From Zizania palustris (lineage: Eukaryota > Streptophyta > Magnoliopsida > Poales > Poaceae): DNA of 64,000 bases. The DNA is taken from positions 1,068,235-1,132,234 of the forward strand of contig JAAALK010000085.1 of NCBI GenBank assembly GCA_019279435.1. Reading direction: 5' to 3'. Below are positions 37,264 through 50,300 of the stretch, piece by piece. The first letter of the stretch is position 1. Every line of letters starts with the position of its first letter. A program made the position numbers and the translations under genes. The notes under the pieces are model-generated. The model saw only the letters and a list, made by a program, of their open reading frames with translations, did not search any database and was not told where the DNA came from.

Positions 37264-40200
37264 TTTTTGCAACATTCGTGTCTCGAATGGATACTCGAGA
37301 AACACATCCTTCGGTACTATTCCACCATATTTGGATACTTGGGCATGTTAATGAACCTGTTTGTTACGGAAGCGGACTTTGATTCTTGCATATTATGAGT
37401 GGTGACGTTTTTTCCAACATTCGTGTCCCGAATGGAAACTCGAGAAACACCTCCTTTGGTACTATTCCACCATATTTGGATGCTTGGGCATGTTAGTGAA
37501 AACCTTTTTGTTCTGGAACCGAACTTTTGATTCTTGCACATTAAGAGTGATGACATTTTAACAACATTCGTGTGCTGAACAGAAACTCAAAAACACATCC
37601 TTCAGTACTTTTACACTATGTTAGGATGATTGGGCTTGTTAATCTACCTTTTTGTTCCGGAAGCGAACTTTTGATTCTCGCACATTACGAGTGCCTATGT
37701 TTTTGCAACACTCGTGTCCCGAATGGATACTCGAGAAACACATCCTTCGGTACTATTCCACCATAATTGGATGCTTGGGCATGTTAATGAACCTTCTTGT
37801 TACGAGAGCGAACTTTTATTCTTGCATATTACGAGTGGTGATTTATGTGCAACATTCGTGTCCCGAATGGAAACTCGAGAAACACCTCCTTCAGTACTTT
37901 TACGCTATTATAGGATGATTGGGCTTGTTAATCTACCCTTTTGTTCCGGAAGCGAACATTTGATTCTTGCACATTACTAGTGCATATGTTTTTGCAACAT
38001 TCGTGTCCCGAATGGATACTCGAGAAACACATCCTTCGGTACTATTCCACCTTATTTGGATGCTTGGGCATGTTAATGACCCTTTTTGTTACGGAAGTGA
38101 ACTTTTAATTCTTTCATATTACGAGTGGTGACGTTTTTGCAACATTCGTGTCCCGTATGGAAACTCGAGAAACACCTCCTTCGGTACTATTCACCCATAT
38201 ATGAATGCTTGGGCATGTTAATGAAACCTTTTGTTCTGGAACGAACTTTTGATTTCATGCACATTAAAAGTGACGACGGTTTATTAACTTTCATGTTCTG
38301 AACGGAAACTTGAAAAACACCTCCTTCGGTACTTTTACACTATGTTAAGATGATGGGCTTGTTAATCTACTTTTTGTTCCGGAAGCGAACTATCAATTCT
38401 TGCACTTACAAGTGCCTATGTTTTTGCAACATTCGTGTCCCAAATGGATAATCGAGAACACATCCTTTGTACTATTCCACCATATTTGGATGCTTGGGCA
38501 TGCAAATGAAACCTTTTTGTTTCGGAAGCGAACTTTTGATTATTGCACATTACAAGTGGTGACTTATGTGCAACATTCGTGTCCCGAATGGAAACTCGAG
38601 AAACACCTCCTTCGGTACTATTCCACCATATTTAGATGCTTTGGCATGTTAATGAAACCTTTTGGTTCTGGAAGCGAACTTTTGATTCTTGCACATAAGA
38701 GTGGCGATGTTTTATCGACATTCTTGTTTTGAACGGAAACTCAAAAAACGCCTCCTTCGTTACTATTACTTGGGCATGTTAGAATGATTGGGCATGTTAA
38801 TCTACCTTTTTTTCGGAAGCGAACTTTTGATTCTTGCACATTACGAGTGCCTATGTTTTTGCAACATACATGTCCCGAATGGATACTCGAGAAACACATC
38901 CTTTGGAACTATTCCACCCTATTTGGATGCTTGGGCATGTTAATGAAACCTTTTTGTTTCGGAAGCGAACTTTTGATTATTGCACATTAAGAGTGGCGAC
39001 GTTTTATCAACATTCATGTTCTCAACGGTAACTTGAAAAACACCTCCTTTTGTACTATTACACCATGTTAGAATGATTGGGCATGTTAATCTACCTTTTT
39101 TCCGGAAGCGAACTTTTGATTCTTGCACATTACGAGTGCCTATGTTTTTGCAACATTTGTGTCCCGAATGGATACTCGAGAAACACATCCTTCGGTACTA
39201 TTTCACCATATTTGGATGCTTGGGCATGTTAATGAACCTGTTTGTTACGGAAGCGAACTTTTGATTATTGCATATTACGAGTGGTGACGTTTTTGCAACA
39301 TTCGTGTCCCAAATGGAAACTCGAGAAACACCTCCTTCGGTACTATTCCACCATATTTGGATGCTTGGGCATGTTAATGAAACCTTTTTGTTCCGGAACC
39401 AAACTTTTGATTCTTGCACATTAAGAGTGATGACGTTTTAACAACATTCATGTGCTGAACGGAAACTCGAAAAACACATCCTTCGGTACTTTTACACTAT
39501 GTTAGGATGATTGGGCTTGTTAATCTACCTATTTGTTCCGGAAGCGAACTTTTGATTCTTTCACATTACGAGTGCCTATGTTTTTGCAACATTCGTGTCT
39601 CGAATGGATACTCGATAAACACATCCTTCGGTACTATTCCACCATAATTGGATGCTTGGGCATGTTAATGAACCTTTTTGTTACGGAAGCGAACTTTTGA
39701 TTCTTGCATATTATGAGTGGTGAATTATGTGCAACATTCGTGTCCCGAATGGAAACTTGAGAAACACCTCCTTCGGTACTATTCCACCATATTTGGATGC
39801 TTGGGCATGTTACTGAAAACTTTTTGTATCGGAAGCGAACTTTTGATTCTTACACATTACGAGTGCCTATGTTTTTGCAACAGTGTCCCAAATGGATACT
39901 CAAGAAACACATCCTTCGGTACTATTCCACCATATTTGGATGCTTGGGCATGTTAATGAAACCTTTTTGTTCTGGAAGCGAACTTTTGATTATTGCACAT
40001 TAAGAGTGGCGACGTTTTATCAACATTCATGTTCTTAACGGTAACTCGAAAAACACCTCCTTCGATACTATTACACCATGATGGAATGATTGGGCATGTT
40101 AATCTACCTTTGTTCCGGAAGCGAACTTTTGATTCTTGCACATTACGATTGCCTATGTTTTTGCAACATACGTGTCCCGAATGGATACTCGAGAAACACA

Positions 40201-40441
40201 TCCTTTGGAACTATTCCACAATATTTGGATGCTTGGGCATGTTAATGAAACCTTTTTGTTCCGGAAGCGAACTTTTGATTATTGCACATTAAGAGTGGCG
40301 ACGTTTTATCAACATTCGTGTTCTGAACGGTAACTTGAAAAACACCTCCTTTTGTACTATTACACCATGTTAGAATGATTGGGCATGTTAATCTACCTTT
40401 TTTCAGGAAGCGAACTTTTGATTCTTGCACATTACAAGTGC
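37264..40441 (-). repeat. Satellite array, subfamily II, reverse (second block)
   Basis: 22 monomers (about 3,180 bp) between the CRM element and the solo LTR. Its start carries private variants (ggatacttggg, gaagcggac, tttttccaac) that reappear right of the solo LTR at about 41,440-41,535. The segment at 38,645-38,800 is the reverse complement of a rare monomer pair at 18,835-18,990. The site near 39,136-39,150 is an uninterrupted version of the retroelement target. Confidence 0.93.
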
Positions 40442-41380
40442 CTATGTAATAGACCCAACAGGTACGGGGGAGCCCGATCTTTCGATTAGAGATGGAGGAT
40501 GTGCTGAATTTGGTGGAAGCCGACGTTGGCTGCCCGACTACCACAACCAAGATGGTGTGTCGCCTTGAGCGACAGGTACACCGTCTCCTGATAACTATGA
40601 TTTGGGGGTGGAGATCGACGTCGTGCTACCCGACTACAACAACCACAAGGATGCTGCGCCTTAGCGATAGTTACACCGACTCTAGTTGTTGCTGCTCTTG
40701 CCGTGCCAAGAACAGCCTTAAACCTGCAAGCAATCGAAGAACAAGCAAGAACAAGATGACAAGAAAACACTCACGGATATGATAGAAGTTGGAGTTTTGG
40801 TTCAAGTAATTGTGCGGTCTAGCCGACTCGCGCGTTTACAAGGAAGTAGCAGCAGCTAACTTACATCAAACAAAACCCGAGTTCTTTTCTGGCTACCACT
40901 TGCTTTTAAAGGGAAAACTAGAAACTCAGGATGGAGTCACGAGTGTTCTTCGGCAGTTTCTGGACGTTTCGTCTGTCCTCTGCCATTGATTCTTGATCCG
41001 TTGGAAAGCAGACGAAGAGACCTTTCCAACAAGTACTTATTTGCATTAAACAACCTTGGGAGTTGAAAGATATGCTCCATTTAATCTTGGATTTCTGCAG
41101 TTACAAGAGTCCCTTCGGGACTACGAATATTTATTGCATTGTTGCCTTCTCCACTCCTAGCTCGTTCAATTCCTAAGCACTTAAGGATAATAAAGTCATC
41201 ACAAGGCTTTAATAGTACCCAATTGGAAAAATAATTAAATTGAACAGCTAGGAACGAGTTCACCAGATAATTAAGTTCACGTGCACGGGCACGTGTCATT
41301 GGTCCTTGCTTAGGTGTAAGCGGTGAAGTGTTGGCTGCTGTTGTGGTTGTATCAATGGCAGCGATGTCCTCATCACTATG
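40442..41380 (-). mobile_element. Solo LTR of the same CRM family with CTATG duplication
   Basis: A single 929-bp LTR (40,447-41,375) bracketed by CTATG at 40,442-40,446 and 41,376-41,380. It keeps the TGATGAGGAC start, the encoded GPMTRARARELN tail and the TCTATTA end. It differs from the LTRs of the full element at roughly 20 or more positions (about 2%). It lies at the same position in the monomer as the full element. Solo LTRs form by recombination between the two LTRs of a full copy. Confidence 0.93.
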
Positions 41381-44300
41381 TTTTTGCAACATTCGTGTCC
41401 CGAATGGATACTCGAGAAACACATCCTTCGGTACTATTCCACCATATTTGGATACTTGGGCATGTCAATGAACCTGTTTGTTACGGAAGCGGACTTTTGA
41501 TTCTTGCATATTACGAGTGGTGACGTTTTTCCAACATTCGTGTCCCGAATGGAAACTCGAGAAACACCTCCTTCGGTACTATTCCACCATATTTGGATGC
41601 ATGGGCATGTTAATGAAAACCTTTTTGTTCCGGAACCAAACTTTTGATTTTTGCACATTAAGAGTGGTGACGTTTTAACAACATTCGTGTGCTGAACGGA
41701 AACTAAAAAAACACCTCCTTCGGTATTTTTACACTATGTTAGGATGATTGGGCTTGTTAATCTACCTTTTTGTTCCGGAAGTGAACTTTTGATTCTTGCA
41801 CATTACGAGTGCCTATGTTTTTGCAACATTCGTGTCCCGAATTGATACTCGAGAAACACATCCTTCGATACTATTCCACCATAATTGGATGCTTGGGCAT
41901 GTTAATGAACATTTTTGTTACGGAAGCGAACTTTTGATTCTTGCATATTACGAGTGGTGACTTATGTGCAACATTCGTGTCCCGAATGGAAACTCGAGAA
42001 ACACCTCCTTCGGTACTATTCCACCATATTTGGATGCTTGGGCATGTTAATGAAACCTTTTTGTTCCGGAAGCGAACTTTTGATTCTTGCACATTAAGAG
42101 TGGCGACGTTTTAATAACATTCTTGTTTTGAAGGGAAACTCAAAAAACACCTCCTACGGTACTATTACTTGGGCATGTTATAATGATTGGGCATGTTAAT
42201 CTACCTTTTTCTGGAAGCTAACTTTTGATTCTTGCACATTACGAGTGCCTATGTTTTTGCAACAGTGTCCCGAATGGATACCCGAGAAACAAATCCTTCG
42301 GTACTATTCCACCATATTTGGATGCTTGGGCATGTTAATGAAACCATATTGTTCTGGAAGCAAACTTTTGATTATTGCACATTAAGAGTGGCGACGTTTT
42401 ATCAACATTCATGTTCTGAATGGTAACTCGAAAAACAACTCCTTCGGTATTATTACAACATGTTAGAATGATTGGGCATGTTAATCTACCTTTTTTCGGA
42501 AGTGAACTTTTGATTCTTGCATATTACAAGTGGTGATGTTTTTGCAACATTCGTGTCCCGAATTGATACTCGAGAAACACCTCCTTTTGTACTATTCCAC
42601 CATATTTCGATGCTTGGGCATGTTAATGAAAACCTTTTTGTTCCTGAAGCGAACATTTGATTCCTGCACATTAAGAGTGGTGACATTTTAACAACATTCG
42701 TGTGCTGAACGGAAACTCAAAAAACACCTCCTCCGGTACTTTAACACTATGTTAGGATGATTGGGCTTGTTAATCTACCTTTTTGTTCCGGAAGCGAACT
42801 ATTGATTCTTGCACATTACGAGTGTCTATGTTTTGGCAACATTCGTGTCCCGAATGGATACTCGAGAAACACATCCTTTGGTACTATTCCACCATATTTG
42901 GATGCTTGGACATGTTAATGAACCTTTTTGTTACGGAAGCGAACTTTTGATTCTTGCATATTACGAGTAGTGACATTTTTGCAACATTCGTGTCCCGAAT
43001 GGAAACTCGAGAAACACATCCTTGGTACTATACCACCATATTTGGATGCTTGGGCATGTTAATGAAAACCTTTTTGTTTGGACATCGAACTTTTGATTCT
43101 TGCACATTAAGAGTGGCGACATTTTTGCAACATTCGTGTCCCGAATGGAAACTCGAGAAACACCTCCTTCGGTACTATTCCACCATATTTGGATGCTTGG
43201 GCATGTTAATGAAAACCTTTTTGTTCCTGAAACGAACATTCGTGTGCTGAACAGAAACTCAAAAAACACATCCTTCGGTATTTTTACGCTATTATAGGAT
43301 TATTGGGCTTGTTAATCTACCCTTTTTGTTCCAGAACCAAACTTTTGATTCTTGCACATTAAGAGTGATGACGTTTTAACAACATTTGTGTGCTTAACGG
43401 AAACTCGAAAAACACATCCTTTGGTACTTTTACACTATGTTAGGATGATTGGGCTTGTTAATCTACCTTTTTGTTCCGGAAGCGAACTTTTGATTCTTGC
43501 ACATTACGAGTGCCTATGTTTTTGCAACATTCGTGTCCCGAATGGATACTCGAGAAACACATCCTTCGGTACTATTCCACCATATTTGGATGCTTGGGCA
43601 TGTTAATGACCCTTTTTGTTACGGAAGCGAAATTTTTATTCTTGCATATTACGAGTGGTGACGTTTTTGCAACATTCGTGTCCCGAATGGAAACTTGATA
43701 AACACCTCCTTCGGTACTATTCCACCATATTTGGATGCTTGGGCATGTTAATGAAACCTTTTTGTTCTGGAAGTGAACTTTTGATTCTTGCACATTAAGA
43801 GTGACGACGGTTTATCAACGTTCGTGTTCTGAACGGAAACTCGAAAAACACCTCTTTCGGAACTTTTACACTATGTTAAGATCATTGGGCTTGTTAATCT
43901 ACTTTTTTGTTCCGGAAGCGAACTTTTGATTCTTGCACCTTACGAGTGCCTATGTTTTTGCAACATTCGTGTCCCAAATGGATACTCGAGAAACACATTC
44001 TTTGGTACTATTCCACCATATTTGGATGCTTGGGATATGTTAATGAAACCTTTTTATTCCGAAAGCGAACTTTTGATTATTGCACATTACGAGTGGTGAC
44101 TTATGTGCAACATTCGTGTCCCGAATGGAAACTCGAGAAACACCTCCTTCAGTACTATTCCACTATATTTGGATGCTTGGGCATGTTAATGAAACCTTTT
44201 TGTTCCGGAAGCGAACTTTTGATTCTTGCACATTAAGAGTGGTGATGTTTTATCGACATTCTTGTTTTGAACGGAAACTCAAAAAACACCTCCTTCGGTA

Positions 44301-47300
44301 CTATTACTTGGGCATGTTAGAATGATTCGGGCGGTTAATCTACCTTTTTTCCGGAAGCTAACTTTTAATTCTTGCACATTACGAGTGCCTATGTTTTTGC
44401 AACAGTGTCCCGAATGGATACTCGAGAAACACATCCTTCGGTACTATTCCACCATATTTGGATGCTTGGGCATGTTAATGAAACATTTTTGTTCTGGAAG
44501 CGAACTATTGATTCTTGCACATTAAGAGTGACGACGGTTTATCAACATTCATGTTGTGAACGGAAACTCAAAAAACACCTCCTTCGGTACTTTTACACTA
44601 TGTTAAGATGATTGTGCTTGTTAATCTACTTTTTTGTTCTGGAAGCGAACTTTTGATTCTTGCACATTACGAGTGCCTATATTTTTTGCAACATCCTTTG
44701 GTACTATTCCACCATATTTGGATGCTTGGGCATGTTAATGAAACCTTTTTGTTCCGGAAGCGAACTTTTGATTATCGCAAATTAAGAGTGGCAACGTTTT
44801 ATCAACATTCGTGTTTTTAACGGTAACTCGAAAAACACCTTCTTTGATACTATTAAACCATGTTAGAATGATTGGGCATGTTAATCTACCTTTTTTTTTC
44901 CGGAAGCGAACTTTTGATTCTTGCACATTACGAGTGCCTATGTTTTTGCAACATTCATGTCCCGAATGGATACTCGAGAAACACATCCTTCGATACTATT
45001 CCACAATATTTGGATGCTTGGGCATCCTAATGAACCTGTTTGTTACGGAAGCGAACTTTTGATTCTTGCATATTACGAGTGGTGACGTTTTTGCAACATT
45101 CTTGTCCCGAATGGAAACTCGAGAAACACCTCCTTCGGTACTATTTCACCATATTTGGATGCTTGGGCATGTTAATAAAAACATTTTTGTTCCGGAACCA
45201 AACTATTGATTCTTGCACATTTAGAGTGGTGACGTTTTAACAACATTCGTGTGCGAAAGGAAACTCAAAGAACACATCCTTCGGAACTTTTACACTGTGT
45301 TAGGATGATTGGGCTTGTTAATCTACCTTTTTGTTCCGGAAGCGAACTTTTGATTCTTGCACATTAAGAGTGCCTATGTTTTTGCAACATTCGTGTCCCG
45401 AATGGATACTCGAGAAACACATCCTTCGATACTATTCCACAATATTTGGATGCTTGGGCATCCTAATGAACCTGTTTGTTACGGAAGCGAACTTTTGATT
45501 CTTGCATATTACGAGTGGTGACGTTTTTGCAACATTCTTGTCCCGAATGGAAACTCGAGAAACACCTCCTTCGGTATTTCACCATATTTGGATGCTTGGG
45601 CATGTTAATAAAACATTTTTGTTCCGGAACCAAACTATTGATTCTTGCACATTTAGAGTGGTGACGTTTTAACAACATTCGTGTGCGAAAGGAAACTCAA
45701 AGAACACATCCTTCGGAACTTTTACACTGTGTTAGGATGATTGGGCTTGTTAATCTACCTTTTTGTTCCGGAAGCGAACTTTTGATTCTTGCACATTAAG
45801 AGTGCCTATGTTTTTGCAACATTCGTGTCCCGAATGGATACTCGAGAAACACATTCTTCGGTACTATTCCATTATATTTGGATGCTTGGGCATGTTAATG
45901 AACCTTTTTGTTACGGAAGCGAACTTTTGATTCTTGCATATTACGAGTGGTGACATTTTTGCAACACTCGTGTCCCGAATGGAAACTCGAGAAACACCTC
46001 CTTGGTACTATACCACCATATTTGGATGCTTGGGCATGTTAATGAAAACCTTTTTGTTTGGACACCGAACTTTTGATTCTTGCACATTAAGAGTGGCGAC
46101 ATTTTTGCAACACTCATGTCCCTAATGGAAACTCGAGAAACACCTCCTTCGGTACTATTCCACCATATTTGGATGCTTGGGCATGTTAATGAAAACCTTT
46201 TTGTTCCTGAAACGAACTTTTGATTCTTGCACATTAAGAGTGATGACGTTTTAACAGCATTCGTGTGCTGAACGGAAACTCGAAAAACACCTCCTTCGGT
46301 ACTATTACACCATGTTAGAATGATTGGCATGTTAATCTACCTTTTTTCCGGAAGCGAACTTTTGATTCTTGCACATTACAAGTGCCTATGTTTTTGCAAC
46401 ATACGTGTTCCGAATGGATACTCGAGAAACACATCCTTTGGAACTATTCCACCATATTTGGATGCTTGGGCATGTTAATGAAACCTTTTTGTTCCGGAAG
46501 CGAACTTTTGATTATTGCACATTAAGAGTGGCTACGTTTTATCAACATTCATGTTCTGAATGGTAACTTGAAATACACCTCCTTTTGTACTATTACACCA
46601 TGTTAGAATGATTGGGCATGTTAATCTACCTTTTTTCCGGAAGCGAACTTTTGATTCTTGCACATTACGAGTGCCTATGTTTTTGCAACATTCGTGTCCC
46701 GAATGGATACTCAAGAAACACATCCTTCGGTACTATTCGACCATATTTGGATGCTTGGGCATGTTAATGAAACCTTTTTGTTCTGGAAGCGAACTTTTGA
46801 TTATTGCACATTAAGAGTGGCGAATTTTTATCAACATTCATGTTCTGAACGGTAACTCGAAAAACACCTCCTTCGGTACTATTACACCATGTTAGAATGA
46901 TTGGGCATGTTAATCTACCTTTTTCCGGAAGCTAACTTTTGATTCTTGCACATTACGAGTGCCTATGTTTTTGCAACATTCGTGTCCCGAATGGATACTC
47001 GAGAAACACATCTTTCGGTACTATTCCACCATATTTGGATGCTTGGGCAAGTTAATGATCCTGTGTGTTACGGAAGCGAACTTTTGATTCTTGCATATTA
47101 CGAGTGGTGACGTTTTTGCAACATTCGTGTCACGAATGGAAACTCGAGAAACTCTTCCTTCGGTACTATTCCACCATATTTGGATGCTTGGGCATGTTAA
47201 TGAAACCTTTTTGTTCCAGAACCGAACTTTTGATTCTTGCACATTAAGAGTGATGACGTTTTAACAACATTCGTGTACTGAACGGAAACTCGAAAAACAC

Positions 47301-47388
47301 ATCCTTCGGTACTTTTACACTATGTTACGATGATTGGGCTTGTTAATCTACCTATTTGTTCCGGAAGCGAACTTTTGATTCTTGCACA
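41381..47388 (-). repeat. Satellite array, subfamily II, reverse (third block)
   Basis: About 41 monomers of the a/b/c types in reverse. It contains partial monomers made by internal deletions, for example at about 43,230 (gaacattcgtg) and 44,690 (gcaacatcctttgg). The variant with ttacttgggcatgtta recurs at about 42,165 and 44,305. The block ends where a b-type monomer breaks off (gcacat) and joins gaacctttttg at 47,388. Confidence 0.93.
44937..45808 (-). repeat. Recent tandem duplication of a satellite trimer (2 x 436 bp)
   Basis: Private variants gcatcctaatg (45,021/45,457), cattcttgtccc, gtgtgcgaaagg and actcaaagaacac recur at an offset of 436 bp, exactly three monomers. The copies differ at only a few bases. 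Confidence 0.85.
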
Positions 47389-50300
47389 TGAACCTTTTTG
47401 TTCTGGAAGCGAACTTTTAATTCTTTCACATTACGGGTGGTGACGTTTTATCGACATTCATGCTAGAATGGAAACTCAAAAAACACCTCCTTCGGTACTA
47501 TTACAGCATGTTAGATTGATTGGGCGTGTTAATCTACCTTTTTGTTCTGGTAGCGAACTTTTGATTCTTGCACATTACGAGTGGCGATGTTTTTTTCCAA
47601 CATTCGTGTCTCAAATGTAAACTCGACAAACACCTCCTTCAGTTCTATTCCACCTTATTTGGATGCTTGGGCATGTTAATGAACCTTTTTGTTCTAGAAG
47701 CAAACTTTTGATTCTTGCACATTACGGGTGGTGACGTTTTATCAACTTTCGTGTTCTAAATGGAAACTTGAAAAACACCTCCTTCGGCATTATTACACCA
47801 TCTTGTGATGATTGGGCATGTTATGAACCTATTTGTTCCGGAAGCAACCTTTTGATTCTTGCACATTACAGGTTGCGACAATTTCCCATCATTCGTATCC
47901 TGAACGGAAACTCGAAAAACACCTCCTTTGGTAGTATTACACCATATTAGGATGATTGGGATGTTTAATCTACCTTTTTTCGGAAGTGAACTTTTGATTC
48001 TTGCACATTACGGGTGGTGACGTTTTATCAACATTCATGTTCTGAACGGAAACTCAAAAAATAGCTCCTTCGGTACTATTACACCAAATTAGGATGATTG
48101 GGCATGTTAATCTACCTTTTGTTCTGGAATTGAACTTTTGATTCTGTCATATTTCGTGTGGTGATGTTTTTGCAACATTCAGTTCCCGAATAGAAACTCG
48201 AGAAACACCTCCTTTGGTACTATTGCAATAAATTTGGATGCTTGGGCATGTTAATGAACCTTTTTGTTCTAGAAGCAAACTTTTGATTCTTGTACATTAC
48301 GGGTGGCTACGTTTTCGCGACATTCGTGTACGGAACGAAAACTTGAAAAACACCTCGTTCGGTACTATTACACCATATTAGGATGATTGGGCATGTTAAT
48401 GAATCTTTTTGTTCCGGAAACAAATTTTGATTCTTGCATATTAGGGGTGGCAACATTTTCACAACATTCGTGCTTGAATGGAAACTTGAAAAACACCTCC
48501 TTCATTAGTATTACACCGAATTAGGATGATTAGGCATGTTCATCTAACTTTTTGTTGCCAAAGCAAACTTTTGTTTCTTGAACATTACGGGTGGTGACGT
48601 TTTATCAACATTCGTGGTAAGAATGGAAACTTGAAAAACACCTCCTTCGGTACTATTACACCATATTATGATGATTGGGCATATTATGAACCTTTTTGTT
48701 CCGGAAGCAAACTTTTGATTCTTGCACATTACGGGTTGCGATGTTTTCCCATCATTCGTGTCCAGAACATAAACTCAAAAAACACCTCCTTTGGTACTAT
48801 TACAACATATTAGGATGATTTGGCAGGTTAATCTACCTTTTTTCCGGAAGCGAACTTTTGATTCTTGCACATTACGGGTGGCGATGTTTTATCAATATTC
48901 GTGTTCTGAATGAAAAATTGAAAAACAGCTCCTTAGGTACAATTACACCAAATTAGGATGATTGGGCATGTTAATGAACATTTTTTGTTCCGGATGCGAA
49001 CTTTTGATTCTTGCAAATTATGATTAGTCACATTTTTGAAACATTCGTGTCCCGAATGGAAACTCGAGAAGCACCTCCTCCGGTACTATTCCACCATATT
49101 TGGATGCTTAGGCATGTTAATGAACCTTTTTGTTCTGGAAGTGAACTTTTCATTCTTGCACATTACGGGTGGCGACGTTTTCGCATCAATTGTGCCCTGA
49201 ACAAAGACTCAAAAAACACCTCCCTCGTTACTATTACACCATATTAAGATGATTGGGCAAGTTAATCTACCTTTTTGTTAGGGAAGGATACTTTTGATTA
49301 TTGCAGATTATGAGTGGCAACGTTTTTGCAACATTCGTGTCCCGAATGGAAACTCGAGAAATAATTTCTTCGGTACTATTCCACCATATTTGGATGCTTG
49401 GGTATGTTAATGAACCTTTTTGTCTCGGAAGCAAACTTTTGATTCTTGCACATTACGGGTTGCGATGTTTTCGCAACATTTGTGTCCTGAACGGAAACTC
49501 GAAAACTACCTCCTTCGGTACTATTACTACATATTAGGATGATTTGGCTTGGTACTATAACACCATATTAGGATGATTGGGCATGTTAATCTACCCTTTT
49601 GTTCTGGAAGCGAATGTTTGATTCTTGCACATTCCGATTGGTGATGTTTTTGCAACATTCGTGTCCTGAATGGAAACTCGAGAAACACCTCCGTCGGTAC
49701 TATTCCACCATATTTACATGCTTGAGCATGTTAATGAATCTTTTTGTTACGGAAGCAAACATTTTATTCTTACACATTACGTGTTGCGAAGTTTTCGCAC
49801 CATTCGTGTCATGAACAAAACTCGAAAAAACCTCCTTCGGTACTATTCCACCATATTTGGATGCTTGGGAATGTTAATGAACCTTTTTGTTCCAGAAGAG
49901 ATTTTTTGATTCTTGCACATTACGGGTGGCGCCGTTTTATCAACATGTTAGATTGATTGGGCATGTTAATCTACCATTTTGTTCCGGTAGCGAACTTTTG
50001 ATTCTTGCACATTACAAGTGGCGACGTTTTTTTGCTACATTCTTGTCCTGAATGTAAACTCGAGAAAGACCTCCTTCGATACTATTTCAACATATTTGGA
50101 TGTTTGTGCATGTTAATGAACCTTTTTGTTCCGGAAGCGAACTTTTGATTCTTGCACATTACGGGTGGTGACGTTTTCGCAAAATTCGTGTCCTGAACGG
50201 AAACTCGAAAAACACCTCATTCGGTACTATTCCACCATATTTGGATGCTTCGGCATGTTAATGAACCTTTTTGTTCCAGAAGCAAACTTTTGATTCTTGC

